A stretch of DNA of 64,000 nucleotides from Cynocephalus volans (Eukaryota > Chordata > Mammalia > Dermoptera > Cynocephalidae), in NCBI RefSeq assembly GCF_027409185.1, contig NC_084463.1, positions 42,200,407 through 42,264,406 on the forward strand. Reading direction: 5' to 3'. Each line of letters begins with the position of its first letter. The first letter of the stretch is position 1. The position numbers and the translations under genes are program-made. Below the pieces are notes generated by a model, which was given only the letters and a program-made list of their open reading frames with translations, had not been told where the DNA came from and did no database searches. Shown piece after piece: positions 47,480 to 60,854 of the stretch.

Positions 47480-49260
47480 TGTAATGAACAATCTGAGACT
47501 ACAAATACAATAATTTCATTTGTTATAGCATCAAACAGAATAAAACATTTAGGAATAAATTTATCAAAAGAAGTTTAAAACCTATGCTATGAAAATTACA
47601 AAACACTGTTGAAGGAAATTAAGGAAGACCTAAATAAATAGAAAACATCTCAAGTTCATGGATCGGAAGACAACGTAGTAAAGATAGCAATACCCTACAA
47701 ATTGAGCTATGGACTCAATACAATCTCTATCAAAATCCCAACCAGCTTATTTGCAAAATTTAACGAGGTTATACTCAATTTTATATAAAACTGCAAGGGA
47801 CCTAAAATTGCCAAATATCTTAAAAAAGAGCAAAGTTGGAGAATTCACACTTCCCAGTTTCAAAGTTTACTACAATTTGATTTACAGTAAATCAAGAGAG
47901 TGTGGTATTAGTGTAAGAACAGACATGAAGATCAATGGAAAACAATTGAGAGTGCATAAATAAACCCTCACATTTATAGCAAATTTACTTTTGAAAGGGC
48001 ACCATGAAAATTCGATGGTAAAGAATAGTCTTTTCAACGTGCAATGCTGAAATGCCTGGATATCTACATGCAAAAGAAGGATTTCTATATCACACCATAC
48101 AAAAATTGGCTAAAGATGAATCAAAGAACTGAATGAAAGAGCCCCAAATCATAAAACTCTTAGAATACAATATATATATTCAAATCTTTGTAACCTTGGA
48201 TTGGTTAATGGTTTCTTAACTGTAACACTAAAAGCACAGACAACAAAAGAAAAAAAATTGACATCATCAAAATTAGAAACATTTGTTCTCAAAGAACACC
48301 ATCAAGAAAGTGAAAAGACAATCCACAGAAAGGCAGAAAATTTTTACAAATCATTAAGTTGATAAGAGACTTAAATCTAGAATATTTAAGGAACTTTTAC
48401 AACTCAACAATAAAAAGACAAACAATCCAATTAAAAAATGGGCAAAAGATCTGAACAGACATTTCTCCAAAATAAGATACACAACTATCTAATAAGTACA
48501 TGAAAAGATGCTCAGACAAATACAAAGCAAAACCACAACACAGCATTTCACACATACTAAGATGGCTATAATCACTAAGAAAATCCATAAAGAATTGTTG
48601 GCAAGGATGTAATAAAACTGAATCTTCGCATTCTGTTGCAGGGAATAAGATAAGGTGCAGCTACTTTGGAAAGCAGGCTAGTAGTTCCTCAAAGTGCTAA
48701 ACTCAGAGTCATCACATAACCATTTTACTTCTAGGTACGTACTCAAAATAAATGAAAATTTTATGTTCACAGAGAAACTTGTATAGGAATATTCACAGCA
48801 GCATGATTCACAGCAGCCCATGTTAAACAACTCAAATGTCCATCAACTGATAAATGGATAATAATATGAGGTACATCCATAAATACAGTATTATTTGGCA
48901 ATAAAATAAATGAAATTCTGATACATGCTATAACATGAATAAGTCTTGAAAACATGATGCTAAGAGAAAGAAGCCGATGTCAGAAGACCACATATTGTAT
49001 GACTCCACTACCATGAAATGTTTGTAAACTGCATATCTATACAGGGAGACCATAGATTATTGGTTGCGTAAGGGGAGAAATGGAGAATTGATAAGTAGAA
49101 CTTGCTTTCTGAAGTAATGGAAATGTTCTAAAATTGATTGTGGTGATGCTTGCACAACTCTGTACGTATACTAAATGGCATTAACTTGTACACATTAAAC
49201 TGGTGAATTGTGTGATATGTGAATTATATTTCAGTAATGCTGCTATAAAATTTAAAATAT
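47480..49260 (+). mobile_element. Old L1 LINE, late ORF2 and 3' UTR, sense
   Basis: ORF2-type text from catttaggaataaatttatc through caatctctatcaaaatccca and ggcaaaagatctgaacagac to the 3' UTR (gttcacagagaaacttgtat, taaactggtgaattgtgtg). Many stops. Confidence 0.75.
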
Positions 49261-52200
49261 ATGTAAATAGAAAAATGTTTATTCATTCTTCAACAATCGT
49301 TTGTTGAACAACTACTGTTATATGTTTTACTGGTGGGTACGTTAAGGTTTTATTATTTAATGATTAAATGGCACATATCAAAATTATCTAGAAATGTATT
49401 TGAATTTTATGGAATTTGATGTTCAAAAAGATTTTTGGAGATATTCAAGGCTGCAAAGAATCACAAGGGACCATACCGATGATCTTAAACTTCATTGTTT
49501 TACAGTTAATGAGACAGATTTCCAGTGAATTCCTCAAAGACACACAGTTGTACTAAACACAGTTAAAAAGCCAAGTCCTCTAACTTTCAATGTGCCTTTT
49601 TTCTTGCGCTTTACCTCTTTTTCTATTCAAAGTACGTGTTGAAATCTCAAAGGCCTTCAACAATCAGGAAGATAATTAAAATTTTTGAAACAAACTAGGT
49701 AAAAAAATAAATATATATAAATAAATAAATGAGATCACTGGCCCAATTAAAGCAGCAGAGGTGGGAACAAATTATGGACAAAATTAATAAAGAAATAAAA
49801 GAGTGCAGCCTAGATGTTTGGCTCATGGTTTAAAGAAGGCCTTGAGAAGTTACCTACTTTAATTCTATCCAGTTGAAATTACTTGTGCAATGTCCATGCC
49901 AAGATTTTGACATTTTTTCCTTTAATCTCGGTGTTATTATATCATCTCATAAATTGTTTTTGAAAAGAACTTCAATCAAGGCCATAAATTCTAAATGATA
50001 TTAATTAAATTTTAGATCACAATATTTAATGTTAAGAATATGATATACTATTTGTAAAAAAAGTCTCACTATTAGTCATAGTTTTGGGTGACAACAACAG
50101 CAACAGAAACTAACGTTTGCAGGGGATTATATACTTTTGAAATCTAATTCTGATATACATTACATTAGCTTTTCTAAATACAACAAGGTCAACTGTTGAT
50201 CACTATGTACACTCAGGTTTTTTCTTTTTGGTCAGTAATATAAATCTATTAATGTTGTTTGATACTGAGGAATACCACTGAATAAAGAGTTGATTGTTGG
50301 CTTGTTATTCTGTTCACCCAAACTGATTTTTGGATTTGGTAAGTTTTTCATCTGATGTTCTATCAGAAAAAATCCTTTTATTTTGGCCTGAAAACTGAAG
50401 CTTCATTGATTCATATATCTGTTCCCTAGACTGCCACAGGATACATTTACTCTGAGAAGTTTATAGATTCTAATGTTGTTTAGCTCAAGTTACCATGATT
50501 ACTAAGTTTTATTTGTATTAAGCAAGAATATAACACTCATATTTCTGCCTTTTTGAAACATAATAAGGTAATAATCCTCACAGCATTTTATAACTTAAAA
50601 AAAAAAAAAGAAAGGAAATTTACTGTGATGGGTTTCAAGCCAGTTTATCAACTTCCTATTTTTTACTCTAAATGTTCTAGTAAAATAATATTTTTTCCTG
50701 TGCAAAGTGATGCTTCAGTCTACTGACAACTAAACTGTCCCAAACCACTAAAGGCATCTTAACTATGGAAGCAGGCTTTTCAAATGCGCATCACATCCTT
50801 GGCCACTTAAAAGCCAAGCTTTAGAGTCTTTGAGAATAGTTGAGATTTTCAAGTTTTCAATATTTAATGACATGCTTCCCTATAGATCTTTCTGAATAAT
50901 TAAGAAAATGCATTTTGCCAGTCTCCTTCCAAAGAGTATTGCATCCTCTAGTGATATCTGTCAGTACATATGACAAAGCAAACCTGACTAATGAACATAC
51001 TATACTATTATTGTCTGCATTTTGTTTATGCTTTTTCTAGTTCTGTATCAAAGTTATAAAAGTTTAAAATACAAAAGTTAATAGGATAACAATGTTCATC
51101 ATGCAAGTGTATCATACATGATCTATGGAAAATGTGAATTTCTAAAACAATGTAAGATAGGATTAATATAGAGTTCGCTACTTAAAAATACAGTCTTTTT
51201 CTGATATATGCAGATTATGCTGATTAAGATGTTTATGTATGCAAATTTATGTATACATGCCATAATCGGTGACTACAGAAAATAAACCCTAATTTTAACT
51301 TCATCAATTTTCTTCTAGTACAACTGCAATATATTTATTTGTAAAAGTATCTTCTATATTTCATGTTATGTACTATCATCTAATCATTTAGTTCTTATCA
51401 TATGCTTACACATATACCAGACAAAAAAAATAGAAACCGTACTTTATTCACTTGGTTATTTTTTCTGCCTTCAACTATAAGTGGAGATGAAACTAAATTC
51501 CATCTCTTGTCCACATATTTGGAAACCTCTTCATGGTATTTTAACTCTAGATTCAATTACAATGCAAATTGTATTTAACCACTTGTCACCATAATATAAT
51601 ATCTATTATGCCTGGATCATTTTTCAGTCTTAAATGAATCAACTTAGATTTACTGTGAATTAAATACTCTGTTTTGCCTCAAAGGTGTTGACGCTTCATT
51701 CTATGCAAGAAATCAACCATAGAAATCAGCCATTTTACTAAGTCATATCACCTTAGTGGAATTAAAGTATCTCTTTCACGTTGTTTCAATAAACATTGCC
51801 TTACATAGCAAAACAATGAATGGTTATATGAGTGCTTTTGAGAATAAAGCCCACCACCTGACATATACTATTTATTGAATTTCTTGGATCTGAACCCCAT
51901 TCTTCAAGCTTTTGCCTATTTCTGCTTACTATTCTTTAGCAATGTTTCATTATGATGTGTTATTTTATGTAATCTGTAATTTTGTTTATTCAGACACCTA
52001 CAGTGAACCTCAGTTCTTCCTCCTTTGTTCCAGAACCCTCGTACCTTCTCATACACCTGCTCTACTGACTTGCACTTCTCTCACTAGTATTTAAACAGGT
52101 CCAAACCTCTTACGAAAAACTCCTTGGGCCTTGCATTAGTTTCCAGCTCTGCCTCCTCTCTTGCCTCGTCCAGGCAGTTCCAGCTTCCTCAGCAGCGATG

Positions 52201-52388
52201 CACACTCACTGTCTCCACGCTCCCAGTCCCGTTTACTCCGCAACTCACTACCCTAGAACTTTGCCCGCAAACCTGCTGAGTTTGCCAGCCCCATCAACAT
52301 CTCCGTCCCCCGAGGCTGCTCCTCTGGACCCTGTCTGAGGCCTTTTTTGCATGTCTCACTTTAGTTCTCAGGCACAATCAGTTAAATT
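49261..52388. other. AT-rich, no gene recognised
   Basis: No exon or RNA gene identified. A MIR-like antisense trace may lie near 49500-49600. 52130-52330 is locally GC-rich without recognisable coding or repeat identity. Confidence 0.4.
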
Positions 52389-52524
52389 AGTGGTTCTTAA
52401 CCTACTGGCGGCCATGGACATTCCTACAAGTTTAATGAAAGCCATGGATCCTTTCCTGAGAAAAATGAAGCATGGATAATACAAAATAATCTATTATATA
52501 TATGAATTTATATATACACATATG

Positions 52525-52582
<58 letters not shown>

Positions 52583-52680
52583 CCACTCGCTTTCAGAGGG
52601 GAATCATGGATCAGCTGGGCACAAACCACCGGCCGTGGCCAAGAGCTCATGTGACACTGAGGGCATCTTCATGATTGCTT
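52389..52680 (+). mobile_element. hAT-like DNA element remnant with internal (TG)n
   Basis: Starts with tagtggttcttaacctactg, close to the cagtggttctcaacc terminus of mammalian hAT elements, followed by gccatggacattcctac. A pure TG run of about 27 units (52527-52580) interrupts it. The right end is not defined. Confidence 0.4.
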
Positions 52681-54060
52681 GCTAGTCATCCCTAATTCAT
52701 GAAGTGTTCCTCCTGTCCTTGTGTAAATTCCCCTCTCTAAACCCGTTTTCTCTTTGTCTAGTGACATCAAATAGCACGAAAATATCAAAGACAGATTTTT
52801 CTTGAGGTTGGCGCCCAAGGCTGAAGTCCTAGTGTATGTCAGAGGTTTGATGAAGTCACTTTACAAAGAGTGGATCTATGTCTCTGAACAGGTCTTGAAC
52901 ATGCCACTCAGGGAAGGCTCTAGCAGGTTCCTGGACACCTTCTCTCCAAGGCATTTATAGCTGCTCATAATGACTGAGAAGCCCAAGAGGTTTTCTGTTT
53001 GTTTGTTTCCCTTTGTTTTCTATTTCTGTCTTGTGGGTAGAATTGAAAAATCCCGCATGGACACATCACCATTCTTACAGGAGAGATTGGCTGCATCGTT
53101 GAAAATTAATGTATTTTCAAAAATCCTCTCTGGCCTCTGCCTCCCAAGTACAGTTATCAATCAGAGCTGCTACTGGTTATAACTGCTGTTGTTTCACAAA
53201 CCCACAAGTCTGAAAAAACAGCCGCTCTGTTACAGTGAGAAAGAAGGCTGTAAGGGCAATATGGCCCAGTGTTTATTAACTGACCGCTCACTCAGACATA
53301 TTTTTCATACCGAGCTCCTGGTATGGAGACTGTCTCCCCTTTCCTCTGCCCCACCCCCCCATCGACCTGCCCCTGGTTACAGGCACAGGCGGACGAGACT
53401 GAAGACTTTCACCTCTGTTGAGGAGCAAGAGGCACCTCAGCATTCTGCAGAAGACAGAGCTATGGCTTTCCTTGCCTGGGGCTACACAGTATGGAGCCCA
53501 GGAGAAATTTCCAGAAGCAGGGATTTAGGAGCTCCCCAGCCACAGCCAAGGCAAGAATCAAAAACTTATCACTAAGTCTTCATAGGGACCAGAGAGAAGA
53601 GGAATCCAGGTTCTAAGCAGGACAGAAGGAAGCAAAACTGAAGAGACTCCTGAGTCACAATGTTCGTTGGACATTAAGTAATAGCCGTTTATGAGCCAAA
53701 TAGGACTCAAAATCTTTTTTTTGACTGGCATAGTATATTAAAATTTTCCAATTAAATGCCAATATTAGAAATTGAGATATTTCACATAAAACATCTGGAT
53801 TCCAGCTTTCCTAGAGAAGGTAAAAGGAAGCCTGCATCCTAACATGGCAGCACAGGGCGGAGCTGAACGCCTGCCCCACCCCGGCCGTGAGGAGCTCTGT
53901 GGTAGTCACCTGGCCCCGCAGCCATCTGAGCTCCCACCTCCAAGGTTAAATGGCTTCAGCAGTTTTAATACTGTGAGTCGGATAAACTGAAGCAGTTACA
54001 GGGGGAGAAATGAAGTGGACACTCCTGTCCCCGTAGGTAAAGACAACGTATTTACATGAA
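52681..54060. other. No gene recognised
   Basis: Mixed-composition sequence. The 128-codon open frame near 53189-53575 shows no family I know and no promoter or splice context. Confidence 0.4.
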
Positions 54061-54065
54061 ACATT

Positions 54066-56388
54066 AAAAACATTGTTTTTAATGATTTATTTTATTTATT
54101 GAATCAAAATCGATTATATATATTTTGGGGGTTGAACATTGAGATATGTTGATTAAATCAGTATTACTAGCATATATATTGTTACAAATTGTAATTATTC
54201 TTTATGCCCCTTGACCAATCTCTCCCCTTCCCCCATTCCCTCCCCCTCCCCCCTCTAATTGCCCTAGATTTCTTCTCTCCTTATGAAAGAATAATGGTTA
54301 CTCTGTTAAATTCTTGTCTAGATGATCTATCCAATGCTGAGAGATGTGATCGGGTCCCCTAATATTATCATAGAGCAGATGCTTCCTCTGTCACTCTGAA
54401 ATGGGTTTTGTGGAAAGAGACATCCTCTTCTTTTCTTTGTCTCTGCTGGTGACTCTTCTTGTGTGAATGCACTCCAGTGGTTGGAAGACCATCTGCATGA
54501 TGGCTGTGGAGTCTAGCCACTTTTGCAGCAGCCATGGTTATTGTGGTGGCTGTGGTGGGCCACCCATGTGGGGGTACTGTTTTTGGCATGCTCCTTGGCA
54601 CTGGTGGTATGCCTGGTTGTGGGGTGTGTTTGGTCCCCTTCTCCATGCCTCTAGTCCCTGGGCAGAGCCCAAGGCACTGGCGCCATGTGCCTGGTTGTGG
54701 GAGAGGGGTCCATTCCCCTTCTCCATGTCCTGGGTCCCTGGGTGGGCCCTGAGGTACAGGCACAGTGTGCCTGGTTGTGAGAGACAGGTCCATTCCCCTT
54801 CTCCTTGCCTCAGGTCCTCAGGCAGGCCCCAAGGTGCTGGCGTGGTGTGCCTGGTTGTGGGAGGGTGGTCCGGTCCCCTTCTCCATGCCCCAGGACCACG
54901 AGTGGGCTGTGAGGTGCTGGCTTGGTGTGCCTTGTTGTGGGAGAGAGGTCCAGTCCCCTTCTCCATACCCCAGGTCCCTGGGTGGGCTCTGAGGTGCTAG
55001 CTTGTTGTGCCTGGTTGTGGGAGAGTGGTCCAGTCCCCAACTCCATACCCTGGGTCCCTGGGTGGGCCCCAAGGCACTGGCTCAGTGTGCCTGGTTGTGG
55101 GAGGGCGGCCCAGTCCCCTTCTCCATGCCCTGGGTCCCTGGGCAGGGCCCAAGGTGCTGGCACAGTGTGCCTGGTTGTGGGAGAGAGGTCCATTCCCCTT
55201 CTCCTTGCCTTGGGTCTGTGGGCAGGCACCAAGGTGCTGGCATGGTGTGCCTGGCTGTGGGAAGGTGGTCCAGTCTCCTTCTCCATGCCCTGGGACTGTG
55301 GGCAGGCCCTGAGGTGCTGGCTTGGTGTGCGTGGTTGTGGGAGAGAGGTCCAGTCCCCTTCTCCATGCCTCAGGTCCCTGGGTGGGCTCTGAGTTGCTGG
55401 CATGTTGTGCCTGGTTGTGGGAAAGAGGTCTGTTCCCCTTCTCCTTTCCTCAGGTCCCCAGGCAGGCCCCAAGGTGCTGTTGTGGTGTGCCTGGTTGTGG
55501 GAGGGTGGTCTGGTCCCCTTCTCCATGCTTCAGGTCCCCAGGCTGGCCCCAATGCACGGGTGCAGTTTTTCTGGAAGTGGGAGTGGAGTCTGGTCCCCAG
55601 ATCCAAGCCTCCAGTTCCCAGGCAGGCCCCAAGGTGCTGGTGGTGTGCCTGGGCCAGACTAATTTTTTGTCCTTTGCTTCTAACATGGGGGGAACTTCCT
55701 GTGGGAACCAGTACTTGAGCTGTATGGTTATTTAAATTGCTGCTTTGCTGCTGTTTCCCTAGGGAAGGCTTTTTGTGCAGCTCAGGGTTTAATGGTTGAT
55801 CTTATAGGTACTTCTGGATCTCCAGAGACCTGGTGGATGTGTTCTGTAGAATCTCTGATCTGGGCCTGAGTTTTTTCATTAAGCTGCACCCCATGCAATT
55901 CTGCATTCCTGACCAGTCTCCTCTGAGTGGTCCTGTGCTGATCGGGGGGCAGATCAGCTGTCCTTGTTGTGTCCCAGTGTTCCCCTGGTGGGCACATCTC
56001 CCCCACCGCCCATGCTGCGAACACTTCCCATCGGATGGGCAATGTGCCGGTCCCTTGCAATGACTCACCAGCCTCTGAATGGCTCCCTTTTTGCAGTTGT
56101 TTTGGCTCCTCGCTCCTGTGTGGATCCACGTGAACCCTATTAGTGGTCTTGCTGTCCTGGGGGCTGCCAAGGCCCTCTTCTCCCCTGCCGCCTCCAAGCA
56201 ACTCCATCAGAAGGGCACAGCTGCGGCTTCTGCCAGCTCCTGCTTCATGCGCTCAGCAGCTCTGGCCTTAAAGCAGCCGTAGCCCGCAATGCTCAGAGCA
56301 GCTTTTTCTTTCTCTAATCGTGGTTTCTCCTGCCTTCATTAACTCCATAGGTCTCTCCTCCTCTTCTGCTGAGCTCCAGCCCAAACAT
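54066..56388 (-). mobile_element. L1-like insertion lacking ORF1 and most of ORF2
   Basis: Read on the minus strand: a roughly 2-kb GC-rich leader (56388 to about 54370) with no ORF1; then about 65 nt of ORF2 endonuclease-domain text (ILGD and LDRSSRQ, matching ILGDFNTPLSALDRSSRQ; about 54305-54370); then L1 3' UTR (gggggagggggagggaatgg) and an A-rich tail ending near 54085. The 3' part matches the short L1 at 42260-42479. That the leader is an L1 5' UTR is inferred from its position. A possible degenerate target duplication is aaaaacattgtttttaatg on the left versus aaaaaagttttaatg on the right. The order fits an internally deleted or spliced-then-retrotransposed L1. Confidence 0.5.
54600..55650. 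repeat. 80-bp tandem array, about 13 copies
   Basis: The phrase gcctggttgtggg recurs at 54611, 54689, 54769, 54849, 54929, 55009, 55089, 55169, 55249, 55329, 55409 and 55489. The spacing is exactly 80 bp except for the first step (78). Each unit also carries a gtccccttctccatgcc stretch and a ggtccctgggtgggcccc-like stretch. Open frames over 200 codons occur on both strands because the unit has few stops in any frame. Lies in the leader of the L1-like insertion. Confidence 0.95.
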
Positions 56389-56436
56389 AAAAAAGTTTTA
56401 ATGGGTAACTAGAAAACTGCTCAGTAGTGTTTCAAC

Positions 56437-56529
56437 TTTATTTTTGACGGCTGACTGCTCCAGGGATCAAACCCTGGACCCTGGCATTATCAGCACCATG
56501 CTGTAACCAGCTGAGCTAATCAGCCGTCC
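56437..56529 (-). mobile_element. tRNA-Ile-derived SINE, antisense
   Basis: The minus strand reads gggacggctgattagctcag, ctggttacagcatggtgctg, ataatgccagggt and a B-box-like gggtttgatccc. Confidence 0.8.
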
Positions 56530-56639
56530 CTTAATAATTTTTTGTAAATCATTGTCTGCTTTTCATTATGAGTGAAAATGTGCTCTTTAATCTTGTTCGT
56601 TGGATTATGAGATAATGGTTTATTCTTTTATTATCACAC

Positions 56640-56800
56640 AAAGCACCTACTGTGAGTCAGGCACTGTTCTAGGCTCTAGAAATGCTTCAGAAGTTAGTCT
56701 CTTCCCTTCAAACCTTACTTATTGTGGAGAGATAAGAAACAAACTAATATCATTACTGCTTAGACTGATAAATAATATGAAGTAAATTAAGCAAGGACAT
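56640..56800 (+). repeat. L2/MIR-age ancient repeat
   Basis: Resembles a very common mammalian repeat: cacctactgtgagtcaggca, ctgttctaggctctagaaat. Confidence 0.55.
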
Positions 56801-58110
56801 GTGGGGGGAGGCTACTTTAGATAGGGTTAGATTTTCTAATCAATTACCCATTTTTTTCAACATGTAGAAAGCAACGACACATACACCCCCTACCCCCAAA
56901 TGTAAGCACACTTCCTACCTTCCAGGAGCTCTCAAGAGCCAGCTTCCGTAACTGCATCTTGCCTTTCACAGCACAGGACTTACACTAGAAAGTGAAGTGT
57001 AGGGACGCTAACCATTCAGACAGTTCAGAGCCTAACCAGGTTGTCTGCCTAATCCCTTAAGTGCCTGGCTGAGCACAGCCCACCTAGTGGATCCAGCTCT
57101 AAACAGTCTGGAGGAAACGTTGTTAACCTCCTGGCTTGCTGCTTGGACAATGCGGGCACTTCTCTGATGTGTGGATGTTACTTTACTGAGTACCATGAGT
57201 GTTCTACCCTACTCACCTTTCAATCGGCTTATTTTCCGTGTGAGAAAATTTTGTCTATGGCAACAAACTGAAAGTTTCTTTATTCATTCCCCACTATGTC
57301 AAAATTAACACAATGAGAAAATGAGTATATGTGGTAAAATAAACATCATTTTAACTGGAGATATTGTTAATCAATCTTTGTGGATTAAAAAAATATATAC
57401 AGCATTGAATATATTTCTGAGGCATACTAGTCATCTATGAAAATGTTTAAAATCTAATTTCATAGAATTACATCTGAAACAATATACTTTATTGAGTCCA
57501 TACTAATCATGAAACCCCTTTAGGCTGTTTTCTGTGTTTAAGCAAAATATGTCTCGTCCACAAGTTCTTATGTGTCATTATTCAATAGCCTCTTCACTTT
57601 TATAAAAATAGCTCTCAGCTCTCTACATAATTACAAGCAAAAACTACTTCATTTTTTCAAATGCAGTAAATATCGTAATTACCATAAGTACAACTAACTA
57701 AAAACATAGTATTCTCCTTCGTTATTACATAGCATTAATTCTACTCATTGCAGAATTCCATTTTCCCCCAGGTTTTTAAAACATAATTACTTTTAAATCT
57801 TTGCCCACAGGCCAAAACAAATAAAAGCAAAAATGTAGCTTCATAATATTCCTGAAGCCAAAGGGCATTTCTGAGCTTGCTCTTCTGATGGACAAAGAAG
57901 TAAGTGTGTTTACACGCACAGACAGACACAGAACACTCAGTTATGGACGAGCCCAAAGGTGCGTATGATACAGACATACTGTGTCGTCATGACACCAACA
58001 TGAACAGTTGGAAGGTGATAAAAAGTCAATGATTCTATTGTCTGTGATTAACAAGCAACTAACGCTTTGTCTACTCTTTAAAACGATGAGGGTTTTCCAT
58101 TGCTCTGTTG
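56801..58110. other. No gene recognised
   Basis: AT-rich text with no exon or clear repeat. Confidence 0.4.
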
Positions 58111-58114
58111 TAAG

Positions 58115-58233
58115 TTTGACTTTTTACTTTTTGTTTTGTTTTCTTTTGGCAGCTGGTGGGTATGGGCATCAGAACCCTTGACCTTGGCGGTACCGACACC
58201 ACCCTCTAACCAACTAAACTAACGGGCCAGCCC
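58115..58233 (-). mobile_element. tRNA-Ile-derived SINE, antisense, with poly(T) end
   Basis: The minus strand reads ggggctggcccgttagttta, gttggttagagggtggtgtc, gccaaggtcaagggttctga. A T-rich tract marks the tail at the left. Confidence 0.82.
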
Positions 58234-60854
58234 CTGATTTTTTTCACTGTTGTTTTTAAATTAAAATAATTGAACATATCAGGGTATTTCGTCACATTCT
58301 AAACAGCATCTGGGCAACCCATTCATTCCTCTCACTCCCTGACGTACATCTCCCCAGTCCAAGAACAGCAGGACTTTTAAAAATTTAAGATAGTGGTACC
58401 ATATGTTCTAACTTTGAAAGATAGAAATTGTCTCAGGATCCTAATTATCAATTCAGAAAATTAATATTTATATACATACATACACAGTAATCATATTTCA
58501 ATAGCATAACCTCTGCCACAAATATCTTTAATTAAAACAAACACAGATCTTTCATATTTCAGTTTTAATAAAATTCAAATTACAAATTAATGCAAATAAA
58601 TATTACAAATTCTGAATAAATGAATTTAAATATTATTAAATAAGAATTATAAAAGTGGACTTCATACGTAATTATTTAACAAACATATTAATAAAAGTTA
58701 TATACAAAAAAATCATCCTTTCCCACTAGTACCCTCAGACATAATTTACACAATTAAATGTTTAATAGGGAATTTCAACCATATAAGAAAATAATATATC
58801 TAGCAAAAATAAAGTAGAATAGCCTAATTTTGAATATTCTATTTGCAATATGTGATTTAAACCATTTTAAAAAATTACATATTACTGTATACACAAAGAT
58901 AAACCAAGAAAACCTCCATTCTATGGTAGGACACAGCTAATCAATTATTTTTGGGAAGTCTTTTATATTACTCATGTTAATATCCACAAAACTAGATGCT
59001 TCATCTCTTTTACATTTAGTCTGATTCCTGGCACTTTTTTCTTCAATTAGACTTGCATTCTTAAGAAATGCCTGTAGGGGGAGGGAGGCGAGAAGAAAAA
59101 TGTTTACGACCTGGTTTTTACCATACTTAAAAATATGTATAGTTTTAATAGCTATATTTTGCTTAATTTTGCTTAAAGGATTTGTGGACTCTTTTCTTCA
59201 TTTACACACTACTCTTAAAAATGCAGACTAATGTGTTTGTGGAACAAGAGTAAGGTTAACCAATACTTTTGGGGCTATAAAATGATTTCCCTATTAAACT
59301 TTTATGACATATAAACATGCCAAAAAATGAACTTGACATCACCTAAATAACTCATAAAATATTCTTAAAATTTATTAATCTGCAATATTGTGATTGTAAT
59401 ATCTTGTTAAATAATAACAAACAGATGCTATCACAGAAAACTACAAAAGAAATCACTAAATCTCTAAACTCAGCAATTTTAAAGAGACATATTTATTAGT
59501 TTTGTCTTTTATGGATCTAGTCTCAGAGGAATGTAAGTCTACATACAATATTTTAAATTACAATACAGTACTTGTTTGGGGAAACTTTTCCAGTTATGTT
59601 GTTTGCTGGACTTCACATCAATTTACTCATTTACATAAAATATATTTTAAAACAACAAAAAAGACAAATATGGCTTGATATAGGTCATTTCAATAGCCAA
59701 ATACATTTTCTTGATTTATTCATGCTTTGTTTGCATTACTGCATTATTAAATAGTTTTGAGACAGGTTGAGAATAATTGATTCAAGTATCTTGCCACTGA
59801 ATACTGAAATGATCTAGCATATTTTCTTAATCTAAAAAAAGGGAGAACTTTTAATTTAGCAACTGTAAATATGCAGAACTAGCACTTCTAATTATTATCA
59901 TTAATTTGTAACAATAGCTTTAAAAATAAGAACAAGGATTGTCTCAGTAATTGTCACGACAAAACTGTGAGACAGTTTAAGTAAATCCTCATGCAGTTAT
60001 TTGGGATAGACTTAGTTACACTGGCCAATTCAAAATATTCAAGGATCCTTCTAGACTACAGGTGCTCTCTATGACTCTCATTCACACCTTCACAACCTGA
60101 GAAACCACAGTTTCCGTAAAGGGACTTGTCCGTGGTGCTGAAATGCTGCCCCCCAAAATGTTGACTTTGTACTGCACTGGGAAAGAACTACTAGTTAGAA
60201 AAATATCTGCAAATAAATGAATATCATCCAGAATTTCGTATAGATTCTACTTTTGTAAATAGGTATTACAATGTACATTAAATTTATTTAGGACTATACA
60301 AATACTTCATTGCCCTAGAACTCCTAGGGCAATTTAGCCAGAATAAAAATTCTGAAATAGTATTTCACTTTTGTAAAGCAATAGGCTAGAGAAAATGATG
60401 ATTACATGTTTTCTATATTTTTTATTCTTTCCTTTTTCTTCTACTCTTCTAGTACCTTCTCTCTGCTCCTTGCCTATTCTGTGTAAACCAAAGCGTTAAG
60501 ACCTGGTTTCATTTTATTATATCTTTTGGCCAGTTAAGGAAAGACAGACATTCATCTAACATCAACCTATGTAATATTTCTTAACAATAATAAAACAACA
60601 CCGAATGTCGAAAGATTTTTAAAAATCAAAACTATGCTACCATCCTTAAGTGAATCATTGTACATTATATGCATGTATTGAAACAACACACAGTACCCCA
60701 CAAAAACAAATATAAATAAAATAGTAAAAAATTATTTTTAATTAAAAATATCACTCAGGGCTAATAAGGTTTCCAAAAAGCTATTTATTTTACTTAATTA
60801 AACCACTGTTGAGGACATTTAAAAAATTAATTCAATAAACCAGCCTATGCATTT
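58234..60854. other. Very AT-rich, no gene recognised
   Basis: No exon, RNA gene or named repeat identified in 2.6 kb. Confidence 0.4.

Noticed and set aside
53189..53575. 128-codon plus-strand open frame
   Set aside because: No known domain, no promoter, no splice context and no flanking exons. Length is compatible with chance in this GC range.
54467..55718. Long open frames as a novel repeat protein
   Set aside because: Open on both strands and in several frames across an 80-bp array. Better explained by unit composition.
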